Below are positions 44,587 to 54,899 of a DNA stretch of 64,000 nucleotides, piece after piece. Position numbers and translations under genes: made by a program. How positions within the stretch are numbered: position 1 is the first letter of the stretch; the number at the start of each line of letters is the position of its first letter. Source of the stretch: Locusta migratoria (taxonomy: Eukaryota; Arthropoda; Insecta; Orthoptera; Acrididae); contig CM048744.1 of the NCBI GenBank assembly GCA_026315105.1, positions 346,675,668 through 346,739,667 of the forward strand. The letters are read 5' to 3'. Below the pieces are notes generated by a model. The model saw only the letters and a program-made list of their open reading frames with translations. It was not told the DNA's origin and ran no database searches.

Positions 44587-45405
44587 TATATACAGACGGG
44601 AAACCTCCGTAACGGCACAGAGTAACATATACAGAGAAGCATCCCCCTCTAAACCACTGTCCTACGCTCCCCTCGTAGTTCCGTAAGATGCTAGCAGGTG
44701 TCAGGCGGTTCCCCGGCTCAGTACCGGTAGACCACACTAGAGGCGCTTCTGAGGGTAGCATGGAGGGGAGACTGAGGGGAGAGCTCGTGCCGCCTGCCAC
44801 GAGGCCACGGCTGTGTCCGGCGTGCCGGCGTTTGAGGGGAGGTGGTGGTGGGGGCAGCCGCTACCTGCCGCCTGCTCTGGCCAGTTTTAAAGGGCTGCTT
44901 CTGACCTCAGCGCCATCATGGGAACTGCTGACACCTACCCCACCCCGTACCCCTGAGCGTGTGACAGGGCCCTTATGGAGGTTTCCCGTCTGAATATTTT
45001 TGTCTGTGGTAAGGGCCCGGTCCCATGCTCATGGGTGTGGGGCAGGGGGTGCTGAAGCAGTTCTGTAAGATGTCCCATGATGGCGGTGCAGTCAGAAGCA
45101 GCAATTTAAACTTGCCTGAGGAGGCGGAAGGTAGCGGTTGTCCCAACCACCACCTCCCCTCAAACGCCAGCAAGCCGGACACAGCTGTGGCCTCATGGCA
45201 GGCGGCACGAATTCTCCCCTGAGCCTCACCTCCACGCTACCCTCTGACGTGCGAGAGGCACCCTCAGAAGCGCCTCTAGTGTGCTCCACCGGTACTAAGC
45301 CAGGGAACCTCCTGACACCTGCTACCATCTTACAGAGCTATGAGGGGAGTGTAGGACAGTGGTGTAGGGGGGACTGCTTCTCTGTATATGTTACTCTGTG
45401 CTTAA
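44587..45405. mobile_element. Large palindromic (foldback) element, arms about 380 bp
   Basis: The left arm 44610-44975 and right arm 45010-45405 are imperfect reverse complements. 'cacagagtaacatatacaga' (left) pairs with 'tctgtatatgttactctgtg' (right); 'ccacactagaggcgcttctg' pairs with 'cagaagcgcctctagtgtgc'. 'cagacgggaaacctcc' at the outer left recurs inverted at the centre (44980-44995). The arms are GC-rich and hold antiparallel ORFs that only mirror one another; I see no transposase. Confidence 0.88.
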
Positions 45406-45713
45406 AGGCAACACATTGCCCGCCACATCACATCACGTCACCATCCACCAGAACATTCCGCTATGTATTTCTACTGGCGGCATTAACACTGTCTGTCACC
45501 GGATCATCACGTCATATCAAGCATTCTCGAGAAGAATGTTTTGACGGAACTGTCATCTGCTAACAACGAAATTTACGCGATTTTCATGTTATACTAGACG
45601 ATTACATGGTTTATATGCGAATTGTTTTATTAATCTTTATTTTTTTATTATCCTTTGTTTTAGGTGTAAATTCCAAATGTTTCATGACGACTTAAATATT
45701 TTTCGCAATTGAG

Positions 45714-45941
45714 CAGTGGCGTATCCAGGACCATGTTCTGGGGTGGGGGGAGGGGGGGCTGTGGTCAAATCTGAAGGGGGGCTAACCGAGTACCAGTGCT
45801 GACGTGATTTCCAATTTAAAAAAAGGTTGTGCCTTTACTCTAAGCAGACGCTGCAGCAAGGTCTCAGGTGGGGGCTCCAGGGAGGGGGGGCTGAGGGGGG
45901 GGGGCTGCAGCCCGACAGCCCTCCCCCTCAATACGCCACTG
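45714..45941. mobile_element. hAT-type MITE, 228 bp, with 8-bp target duplication
   Basis: It starts 'cagtggcgtatccagg' and ends 'caatacgccactg' (inverted). caattgag is present at 45706-45713 and 45942-45949. An 8-bp duplication and CAGTGGCG ends are the signature of the hAT superfamily. The interior is G-rich and non-coding. Confidence 0.93.
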
Positions 45942-45949
45942 CAATTGAG

Positions 45950-46206
45950 TGTCCTCCAAAAGTGAGGTCGGATATCTGAAGCCGAAATATGGTTTGTTTA
46001 GTAATATTGTAATAGAAACGAGTGAAGCAATTTTTTTAATGAGATTGTAATTTTATGACGCAATTTTCATTAAATATTTATTAATTTATTTGTCCTTATA
46101 ATCTATTTCAGTACTTATGTTGTACACAAGATATTGGAGATAAAATTTTATCTTTTGGATTTACAATTTTCAGAAGATACACAGTTAAATTTCAATAGTA
46201 ACTAGA
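45950..46206. other. AT-rich sequence next to the LINE 3' end
   Basis: No feature recognised. Confidence 0.35.
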
Positions 46207-46309
46207 TTTACATAATTAATTATGAGACTGGGTATACAATGAATCTTTACAAACTTATTTACATAATTAATAATGAGACTGGGTATACAATGAATCTTTA
46301 CAAACTTAT
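46207..46309. repeat. 51-bp tandem duplication at the LINE 3' end
   Basis: The block from 'tttacataattaattatgag' to 'tgaatctttacaaactta' occurs twice, 51 bp apart, with one or two differences. A third partial 'tacataattaatta' follows at 46319. It may be the repeated 3' terminus of the neighbouring LINE. Confidence 0.85.
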
Positions 46310-49085
46310 TTCAAAGGTTACATAATTAATTATATTTCCTCATGCATAAGATACTCTGAGACAAAGCAAAAGCAGTTGTCTAGTAGGTAGGCTGTCACAG
46401 ACTTTTTGAACTTTAGTAGGTCAGGAGAAGATTTGATGTGTCTGGGTAATCTGTTGCCTGCATGATATACACCTTTCTGGCACAATGTGGTGTTGCAGTG
46501 ATTAATGTGTATGTCATTGTTTGACCTTGTATGGAGAATATTATTTTGATGAAAATTATTTTTTCTCCTCAGTAGACTTTGTTTTTACAAACATGAATAC
46601 TTCCATAATGTACACACAGGAAGGGGGTAGGATTTTCAGGTCCTTAAAGAAAGGTTTGCAGGATTTTCTGCTGCTAGCTTGTTTAATTATTCTTATGATT
46701 GCTTTTTGCCTCCTGAAAACGGCTATGGCCTGGTGAGCACTTACCCAGAAAATAATACTATATCTCAGTAGTGAATGTACTTGTGCAAAATATACAGACC
46801 TAACTGTATCAGCAGAAGAGTTGTTGCAGATAATTTTGAGTACATACCTCATTTTAGATAATTTTGAATTTAGGGCTGCAATGTGAGTGCTCCATTTAAG
46901 ATTTCCTTGAATGTGAATCCCAAGAAATTTTGTTTCAGGAGCAGCACTAATATTTTCGTTATCCATACATACTTTTGGTTGTACAACATTTTTATTCTGA
47001 TCTTTATGGAAATTTATGAGTACTGTTTTCTGAGGATTTACTATTTGTTTATTTCTGCTAAACCATTCATACACATCCTTTGCAATGTCCTTTGCAGATG
47101 CAGTAAGATTTTCTTCATCATTCGCTTCAATCAGTAGACTAGTGTCATCTGCAAACAGTACTGGCTCTGGACCCCTAACGTGTAGTGGGAAATCGTTAAT
47201 TAACACCAAGAAAAGAAATGGACCTAAAATTGAGCCCTTTGGAACGCTATGACTGACAATGCATGGTTCTGAAAGTTGTGTCTGGAGTTCATATCCATCA
47301 ATATGCTTTATTTAGGTTATCTGTGAGCAATTTTCCAAATATGATTTAATCCACTCATTTGGAACACCTCTCACACCATAACGCTCAAGCTTTCTCAAGA
47401 GTAAAGAATGATCGATGACATCAAAAGCTTTTATAAGGTCTAAGAATAAACCTGAGATTTTTTTGTGATTGTCCACTGCATTTAATACATGACTTATCAG
47501 ATTGAAAGTGGCTGTTTCTATTGAGCACTGAGGTCTGAAGCCATGTTGGCATTCAGAAAGAATATTATTTTTGGTGAAGAATGACTTTAGTTGTGAAAGG
47601 AACACTTTTTCGATAATTTTTGAAAATCCTGACAGTCGTGACACTGGCCTATAGTTACTCGTATAGGTCTGATCTCCTTTTCTATACAGTGGTACAACCA
47701 ACTTTTGCTCATTTTAGCTGTTTAGGGAAAACACCACTTGATAAAGAACAATTGCAAATATCTAACAAGGGGAGGAGTAGAAGATTTGCTGATATTTTAA
47801 TAATATAGTCTGGGACATCATCTAAACCAGAGGAATAATTACTCTTCAGTGTATTAATAGTATTTAGAAGTTCAGATAGGCCTTTTTTTTACTGGATTCA
47901 AAAACATGGATACATTATTTACTCCAGAATTTGAAAGTTCATCTAATGTTTTATTGGGTGGGTTTCTAACTTTTTCTTTTACTGATGTATCAGCAATAGT
48001 TGCAAAGTAAGAATTAAAATAGTTCGCAACTGCCTTGGGGTGTGTGACAGTTTCTCCATCCTGCAATATTTTTCTGTGTTGTTTTATTACCCGTAAGATC
48101 CCGCACAGCTTTCCACATGGTTTTGGTTTTGTTTGATGACTCCATAATATATTTATCATTTGCCTTAATTTTTGCATTTTTATTACTTGTCTTAAAACTG
48201 ACTTGTATTTTTTGAAATAATTCTGGAAATCAGGATTGCTGTTTGTTTTTGAGAGCATGAAGAGTTCTCTTTTCCTTCTACAAGAGACTCGAATAGCTGG
48301 TGTAATCCAGTTATTGAACCTATCTGTTCTGGAAATAACTTTCTTTTTTGGGAAGGCTATATTAAAATTATGCTTGAAAGCATTCAAAAACATTTCAATC
48401 TTTTGATCAGTAGTAGGGGTTTCATAATCATTTGTCCAGGATAGTTTACTAATTAGGTAGTGGAAGTGTTCAATCTTTTTATGACTATAGCTCCTTTTAT
48501 AGGTAATATTTTTAACACTGGCTGAAATGTGTTTAATAGGTATACATAATACCTGTAATAAATGGTTACTATAGCCAGTATTGAAGTTTTCTGAGGTGTA
48601 ATTCTCCATGTTTACACATATCTGGTCAATCAAAGTGGCACTAGTTTTTGTTATATGGGTTGGAGAATTAACTGTCATATACAGATTGTAGGTCTTCATT
48701 ATAATTAGGAATGTATCTCTTGAGAACTTTGGCTTAGAAAATCAATGTTAAAGTCCCCACAGAGTACCAAGGTTTTCCCAATTGTCTTCATTTGTCCTAG
48801 AGCAAGGTCTATTTTTTTTATTTTTTTTATTCATTTTTTTTTTTTTGAAAAAAAAAAAAAAAAAAAAAGACTCTTATATTGCTAGCAGGAGGTCTGTACA
48901 TGCATAAAATAATAGTTTTTTTAGCCAGTAAGTCAACAGCTGATATTTCAAAATCTATATCACAATCTAACTTGCATACAGAGACTAAATTTTTACACTT
49001 CATATTTTGTTTGACATATATACAAGTTCCACCATGGTTTGTATCAACAATGTCAGCAGGTTTATATCAACAATATCAGTAGGCA
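46310..49085 (-). pseudogene. CR1/Jockey-like LINE with endonuclease and reverse transcriptase
   Basis: Minus strand, in order: endonuclease pieces HGGTCIYVK (about 49040), YRPPAS (about 48885), LVLCGDFNID (about 48760) and TLIDQICVN (about 48635); the linker through KRELFMLSKTNSNPDFQNYF; RT motifs YRPVSRLSGFSKIIEKVF, QHGFRPQCSIETATF, FLDLIKAFDVIDHSLLL, then LFADDTSLLIEAND (catalytic Asp pair) and KFLGIHIQGNLKWSTHI. Breaks: a frameshift near 47300 and 47790, and an inserted T/A homopolymer block at 48808-48868. It is the most complete LINE in the window and a separate family from A-F. Confidence 0.88.
48808..48868. repeat. Adjacent T-rich and A-rich homopolymer block
   Basis: A T-rich stretch ends in about 14 T, then G and about 22 A, inside the LINE endonuclease coding region. 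It is self-complementary. Confidence 0.8.
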
Positions 49086-49932
49086 AATCGCAATGGAAAC
49101 GTAAACAAGCTCAATTTATGCGCTTATAAATATTGTTTGATGTGTTCGAATGTTTATTTTTTCGCTTGAAAATACATGTCGATGTTTTGAAATGTTGTTT
49201 CAGTTCCCAGCACTTTACCCCACTAAGTTGGCCAAAAACATACATTGTAAAGTTGATTTTCTCTGTCAATAACATTTTGTGTTGTCGTGTCCTCAATTCC
49301 AGTTTTAAATTATGACTTTCTATATAACAGATCGCCGCTCATAACCTCTCTTTCAACATCAGGTATTGGTATAAGCGAATTACATGACAGACAGTATGAA
49401 TATAACTTGACGTGACAGTTCCATGACGTGATGTTAACCTGACGGACAGTGTGAATTGGTCTTAATGTGTCAACTGGATTGGTGACCTGTGTGCAGAAAC
49501 ACATTCTCCAGTTGTGTGCAAGGCGAATGCATTCCTTGAGGCGTGTCTGGCTCAGTTGCACGTTGCCTGTTGGGCCGTCCACTTCATCTGTTAAGCCAGT
49601 AGTCAACTGCATCCCACAACCAGTAGGCAACACGCAACTTAGGTGACCGCCTCTCCAAAATAAAGCAATGGACTCGCCCAGCGCCTAAGTTGAGAAGGCA
49701 GGGGCCACAACTTCCTGCATGAGCTGTACAACCACAATGTTACTGGCGAGGAGAATGTGCCAAACGCCACGATCCACCTCCTCAGAACCTTTGCTCGATG
49801 GAAGAGTGTTAAAAAAAGCAATTACTAACCACCAGCAACACACTTTATGATGAATATATGATTCCAACAATTGAAGTTGTTGACCCAATTCTTGAAATTA
49901 CCTTTCACGATCTATAAGACCACTGCAAGGTA
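49086..49932. other. Unassigned intron sequence
   Basis: No gene. 'cactgtctgtcaggtt'-like words occur on both strands around 49390-49450, without a clear element. Confidence 0.35.
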
Positions 49933-51121
49933 CACTATGTGATGAAACGTATCCGGACAGCTGGCTGAAAATTACTTTCAAGTTCGTGGTGCCCTCCATC
50001 AGTTAATGATGGCATTCTGTATAGTGTTGGCCTGTTGGCCCACCCTTAGCTTCCATTCTTGCAGGCATTCATGCAATCAGGTGCTGGAAGGTTTCTTGGG
50101 GAATGGCAGCCCATTCTTCATGGAGTGCTGCACTGAGGAGGGGTATCGATGTTGGTCATTGAGGCCAAAACATCCCAAAGGCGTTCTATAGGATTTAAGT
50201 CAGGACTCTGTGCAGGCCAGTCCATTACAGGGATGTGTAACCACTCCGCCACAGGTCGAACAATATGTACAGATGCTTGATCGTGTTGAAAGATGCAATC
50301 ACCATCCTCTATTTGCTCTTCAACAGTGGAAATAAAGAAGATGCTTAAAACACCAGTGTAGGCCTGTAATGTTATAGTTCCACGCAAAACAACGAGGGGT
50401 GCAAGCCCCCTTCATGAAAAACGCGACCACACCATAAAACTACCGCCTCTGACTGTTACTGTTGGCACTACACACGCTGACAGAAGACGTTCGCTGGGCA
50501 TTCGCCATACCCACACCCTGTTATCGGATCTCTAATTTGTGTACCTTGATTCGGCACTCCACACAACATTTTTCCACTGTTCAATCATCCAATGTTTACG
50601 CTCCTTACACCAAGTGAGGTGTCTTCTGGCATTAACCTGCATGATATGTGGCTTAATGGCAGCTGCTCGACCATGAAATCCAAGTTTTCTCACCTCCTGC
50701 CTGTCATTGTACTTGGACTGTATCCTGGAGCAGTTTGGAATTCCTGCTTGATAGTCTGGATAGATACCTGCCTATTACTCTACATGACCCTCTTTAACTG
50801 TCGGTGGTCGATGTCAATCAACAGACAAGATCGACCTGTATGCTTTCGTGCTGTATGTATCCCTTAGTTTCCACTTTACTGTCACACCATATACAGTGAA
50901 CTTATGGATGTTTAGGAGTGTGGAAATCTCGCAAATAGACTTCTGACTCAAGTGACACCTAATCACCTAACCACGTTCAAACTCCGTGAGTTCCATGGAG
51001 TGCCCCAATTTGCTTTCTCATTATGTCTAGTGGCTACTTCTGATTTCTCATGACTACTGAGGTACTGGAGTACTTGGCAGTAGGTAGCAGCACAATGCAC
51101 ATAATATGAATAATGTGTGTG

Positions 51122-51152
<31 letters not shown>

Positions 51153-51191
51153 TGGGGGGGGGGGGGTCTGGATATTTTTGATCGCATAATG
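49933..51191 (-). mobile_element. Tc1-like element, about 1.26 kb, decayed
   Basis: The left end 'cactatgtgatgaaacgtat' then ccggac is mirrored by the right end 'gtctggatatttttgatcgc' then ataatg. The minus-strand transposase has DCIFQHDQASVH (second Asp) and PAQSPDLNPIERLWDVL (third acidic residue as Glu or Asp) at 50290-50170, with the N-terminal part decayed up to about 51000. TA precedes the left end (49931-49932). Confidence 0.8.
51112..51167. repeat. Compound (GT)n T(n) G(n) tract
   Basis: About 12 GT units, then about 20 T, then 13 G, inside the right part of the Tc1-like element. Confidence 0.9.
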
Positions 51192-52197
51192 CATGTTCAA
51201 GGAAGAGGGAAATAGTGGAATAGGAAGGAAAGATTATAGCCCTTCAGGCTGAATTGGATAATGCTAGACAGTAACTGATTCAGTTAAAGGGGCAGATGGG
51301 TGAAGAGAAGTGGAAAGTGGTGCCAAGGAAGAGGGTCCACAGAAGAGAACAGTATCTGACAGTTTCATCACGGGCACTAACAACAGATTTGCCTTACTAT
51401 CACAGTTAACCAAGGAAGAGACTCCAGGAGGAAAGCTCTGTTGCTAGAAAGTGGCCATGGGAAGAGGTGTGGGACAGATTCTGCAGGAAAAATCAGGTGA
51501 CCGGTACTAAGCCACAAACTTCTTCAGTTTTTGTCTTAGCCAGGTTGTAGGGGATATAGGTTCCTCATGCAAAGTATTTACAAAGTGGGATCATGTTGTT
51601 ACTATGGGTGGATCAGGAAACAATACTGATAGGAGGTACCAGGCCTATAACATTGAGAGTGACCTGGTTACAATAGCATCTGCCTCAAGCCATACAAATG
51701 TTGGGCTGGTGGCTGCTTTCATGTGGTATGATCGGCCCCAGTGGAACAACTCTGTAAGGGGAGTCAATATGTAGTTAGATCAGCTGCTCGAAGTGAGGTC
51801 CAGGCAAGGCATGGGCTTCTTTTCTGTTGGTGCTACTGATAGGTGGCATTTTACTAGGCATAGCCAGCATCTCAACAGTAACAGGAACGGTAAAGTGGCT
51901 GGTTTGATAGCAAAGTCCTTAAGTGGGGACACTGCAACTCATAGGAGTACCTCTTTTTAGGATAAGATCAGTGTTCAATGAGAAGCTCAGACAGGCAGGT
52001 ACTACAGCTGTTAAAATACATGTACTATTGTACTGCTGTATTGTACTACTAATATTACTAAACTGCAATGACACAGCAACAAACATATTATTCACTTACC
52101 ATCATTCTATCATTCTTCACATATTACATTTGAGTGTTGTAATGTTCACAATGAATAGTGTGTCTACCATCACTACAGATATGGATTTTGGTTACAG
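51192..52197 (+). other. Intron sequence upstream of exon e
   Basis: Mixed-composition sequence with G/A-rich words on the + strand (51210-51500: cagttaaaggggcagatggg, gagaagtggaaagtggtgcc), looking like a decayed coding or retrotransposon leader sequence, but I cannot name it. The exon e acceptor (tggttacag) closes it. Confidence 0.4.
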
Positions 52198-52575
52198 GCA
52201 ATCACAATTCGGAATGACGGGGGACGGCTGACACGTGATCAGATTGAGCGCATGGTGGCAGATGCGGAGCGGTTCCGTGCACAGGACATGATAGCACGCG
52301 AGCGTGTGCAGGAGCGTCACCGGCTAGAGGATTACGCATTGGCTGTAAAGCGGGCACTCGACGAGGCAGGCAGCCGGCTGGGTGATGAGGGAGAACGCCA
52401 GCGTGCCACAACTGCATGTAATGAGACACTCATGTGGCTGGAAGCTGTGCCCGATGCCAGCATGGACGACATCAAGCGCCGTTTCAATGAGCTACAAGCT
52501 ATCTGCATGCCCATCATGACGCGCTTGCATCAGTCTGGCTACAACTCCGGGCCCACCATCGAAGAGACCAACTGA
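52198..52575 (+). CDS. Hsc70-like: Hsp70 exon e: helical lid and divergent C-terminus
   Basis: The last coding exon, 125 codons plus TGA, follows acceptor ...ggttacag. AITIRNDGGRLTRDQIERMV continues the family sequence directly after exon d. It then encodes the alpha-helical lid (RLEDYALAVKRALDEAG; CNETLMWLEA; IKRRFNELQ). The protein ends SGYNSGPTIEETN. Canonical cytosolic Hsp70 proteins carry a Gly/Met/Pro-rich tail before GPTIEEVD; here the tail is missing and the last four residues are EETN. EEVD is the docking site for TPR co-chaperones such as Hop and CHIP, so binding should be altered (inference). Codon use is less G/C-biased than in exons a-d. Confidence 0.92.
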   Translation, partial: AITIRNDGGRLTRDQIERMVADAERFRAQDMIARERVQERHRLEDYALAVKRALDEAGSRLGDEGERQRATTACNETLMWLEAVPDASMDDIKRRFNELQAICMPIMTRLHQSGYNSGPTIEETN

Positions 52576-54718
52576 GGTTTCAGCACTGTCATTTGAGTAT
52601 CCCAGAGAAGCCTGTCTGTTGCTCTGATGAACTGTTAGAGATCTTTGAACCTTTCACAATCCGCCTGACTGACGGCCATATGTGCTGTTCAGTGGAAGGT
52701 CAATTCCGATGGTGATCTATGTGCACCAGATGGAGGGTGTGAGAGGGTCATTTGATACCCTGGAGCTCTCCACTTGTATCATCGGGGTAGGTCAAAATTT
52801 ACAGAAATAACACGTGGGTGTTTAACGGCATTGCCTGCAGTACCCACAGACAATGGAAGGTCTTTATTTATGTTGTAATACGTCTGCAGCATACCATCCT
52901 GGAAATGGGTCAGGGTATGTATTGAAAGAGTTCCACTTTGGTGTCTGGAAAACCAACTACCCAGAGTGGAGAGTAACTTCAAAATAATGCACTGCAGGGC
53001 TTTTTTAAAACATATTTTAATGTGCATGTAGCACATCAGCAAAATCTGAGTTTTTGTGTCTACCTTACAGGATAGTAATTTTATGTCTACTGTCATGGCT
53101 GTTTAGCTGTCTTTGGTGAAGCTTCCTTGACCTGTAGGAGCTCTTCATACAATTAACACTATATCAAAACTTTGAATTTACTATAAAGGGAAATGGTGGT
53201 GTATGGATTACCAAATGCTTTAGTTGGAGATATCTTCACCGTTGACAAAGTCAAGTGTTGATGCAGTGAAAAGCACCAAATCAGCATACACATAAAGCCA
53301 ACTTCATCAACTGGAAATAGATACTGCTGTCTGTGTTGATGTTGAGTGTGAATACAATGGGCTACCTCATAAGGACAAGCTGTTGGACTATTATATGTGT
53401 CAGCAATGCTATCTTCTGTGGCTTACGAAAATAAGTCACCCAAACAGTGACAAATTCAGGTGCCATTTAAGTTATTTTCACAATCATCTACGTATGTGGA
53501 ACCTCAGCAGGGCAGATTAGAACATATGATTCTATCATTAGTGTTTTTAACTGGCTGAGCTCTTTATTTATGTTGTGATTTACCTGCAGTATCCCATTCC
53601 TATAATAGACTTGAGGTGCATGATCAATTTAGTTGCTTTGAGTATCAGCAACCAGCACTGTACAATGGTGTTAAAATGTGTTACAGGACCTCTTCAAAAA
53701 TATTTCATTGTCCTTGGCAGCAAACTAGCCCAATCCAAGTTTCTATGTCTACCATACAGAGATCAATTGTGATGCTTGTAGTACCAGCTACCTTGGGTGG
53801 AACTTGTGTAATTGTAAAATGTAGCTTCAGTGGCCTATGGAACATATTCACATGCACTATAGAATTTGGAATACATTAAAAAGGGATTGTTATCAGTGTC
53901 TCTATCACCAGCTTCCGTGGCGTAGATGCACTCAAAACTGTCAAAGAGGAGGTCAGTGTGCTGCTGTTATGGGAGATACACAATATTGTCTGCAACTGGC
54001 TGACCACATTTTACATTACAATGTTGATGTTCAGTATTTCTACTATGACCTACATCATTAAGTGCTGCCGGTTTGTCAACTTTAAGAAAGACAAGTGCAC
54101 CTTATTGGATATCAACCAATGCACCTGTAGCATCAGCGATGCTGGTATGAAGTGGTGCTTAAAACTAGTAATGTTATTGCTTACTGCTGTTTCAGTGAGC
54201 TGCTTGTATCTTTATATTTATCATGGATGTCTACAATATGCTGACTCAAGCGAAGGCCAAGGCTGCCATCTGTCTAGCATGAAGAATGTGACCCAGTCCA
54301 GCAATACTGAAGTCAAGTATCACACAAACTGTAATATCTTGTTTTGTTCATCATCACATGCCTGCAGCATGCTGATCATAACCATGATTTTGGCTTTACT
54401 TAAAAAGGAAAAGAAATGTATGGTAACAGTCCAGTTGGTGCAAATGTCTTCACCAAACAAGTTTGTAATTTGTGTTTCCGTAAAGGGTTCATCATACTCA
54501 AGTAACCTTCTATTAAAGCTCCAATTGTTCTGGCCAGCAGTACAGAGGAAAATGACAAGCAATGTTTGCCTAAGCAGTACTCTTACATGGAAGAAACTGG
54601 TCTGCTATGCCATGATCAAAATTTTAACAAAGGCATTGGATCTCTTGTTATATTTAGGATATGTTGTACAATTAAGTCAAAAAAAGTTACTTTACATCTT
54701 ATACTTTCTGATCTATGA
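52576..54718 (+). other. Probable 3' UTR/downstream region of the Hsp70 gene
   Basis: It follows the TGA. Two degenerate copies of a ~0.7 kb block are visible: 'tttatttatgttgtaatacg' at 52862 and 'tttatttatgttgtgattta' at 53562, followed in both by matching text up to 'tctaccttacag' (53064) and 'tctaccatacag' (53747). The UTR end is uncertain. Confidence 0.45.
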
Positions 54719-54845
54719 AATAAACTTTTGGAGGATGCTCTGCCTCAGTTCTATATTAGTCTCATCTTCTTACAAATACTTGTACTGTACACTGTGGCAT
54801 CACTTAATAGTGTGTGTGTTAATTACTGGTTTCTATATTCACTAG
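53958..54845 (+). CDS. Unidentified 295-codon ORF, hydrophobic and Cys-rich
   Basis: The longest ORF in the window. The same frame is also open from 53616 to a single TAA at 53877-53879, so about 410 codons contain one stop. The product has hydrophobic stretches near residues 12-35 (WLTTFYITMLMFSI), 68-88 (LVMLLLTAVSVSCLYLYIYH), 132-145 (SMLIITMILALL) and at the C-terminus (LCLSSILVSS...HLIVCVLITGF), with many Cys in between. I recognise no family. It lies just downstream of the Hsp70 stop on the same strand. It could be a decayed gene, a transposon protein or chance. Confidence 0.3.
   Translation: MLLLWEIHNIVCNWLTTFYITMLMFSISTMTYIIKCCRFVNFKKDKCTLLDINQCTCSISDAGMKWCLKLVMLLLTAVSVSCLYLYIYHGCLQYADSSEGQGCHLSSMKNVTQSSNTEVKYHTNCNILFCSSSHACSMLIITMILALLKKEKKCMVTVQLVQMSSPNKFVICVSVKGSSYSSNLLLKLQLFWPAVQRKMTSNVCLSSTLTWKKLVCYAMIKILTKALDLLLYLGYVVQLSQKKLLYILYFLIYEINFWRMLCLSSILVSSSYKYLYCTLWHHLIVCVLITGFYIH
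54719..54724 (+). promoter_or_regulatory. Candidate polyadenylation signal AATAAA
   Basis: The first exact AATAAA I see after the Hsp70 stop, 2.1 kb downstream. Closer variants exist (tataaa near 53183, cataaa near 53295), so the real site may be nearer. Confidence 0.35.
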
Positions 54846-54899
54846 CATGGCATAAAATTCAACCTCAAGGGAAGATCTTTTATAATTCCACAGGTGTTA

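Larger units (their letters stand above)
12739..52575 (+). other. Hsc70-like: Hsc70-like gene, 3' part: five exons and four giant introns
   Basis: The five exons join in frame into about 469 codons of a cytosolic-type Hsp70, an ATP-driven chaperone that binds exposed hydrophobic segments of client proteins. All four introns are GT-AG and phase 0: 13123-22723, 23003-33071, 33267-44381 and 44556-52197. No N-terminal exon (start codon, first phosphate loop) is visible in 1-12738, so the first intron is cut by the window edge and is longer than 12.7 kb. The absence of KDEL rules against the ER form, and the lack of organellar sequence signatures argues against a mitochondrial form. Exons 1-4 use mostly G/C-ending codons, in sharp contrast to the AT-rich introns. 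No stop or frameshift is seen, so I treat it as a live gene; a recently silenced copy cannot be excluded. Confidence 0.85.

Noticed and set aside
44192..44800. 202-codon minus ORF across exon d and the palindrome
   Set aside because: It is antisense to Hsp70 coding sequence and then mirrors the palindrome arm (same peptide appears on + at 45138-45563); no domain.
53958..54845. Assignment of the 295-codon ORF to an ion-channel accessory subunit
   Set aside because: Spacing of Cys and hydrophobic stretches gave a fleeting resemblance, but no motif is long enough to support it.
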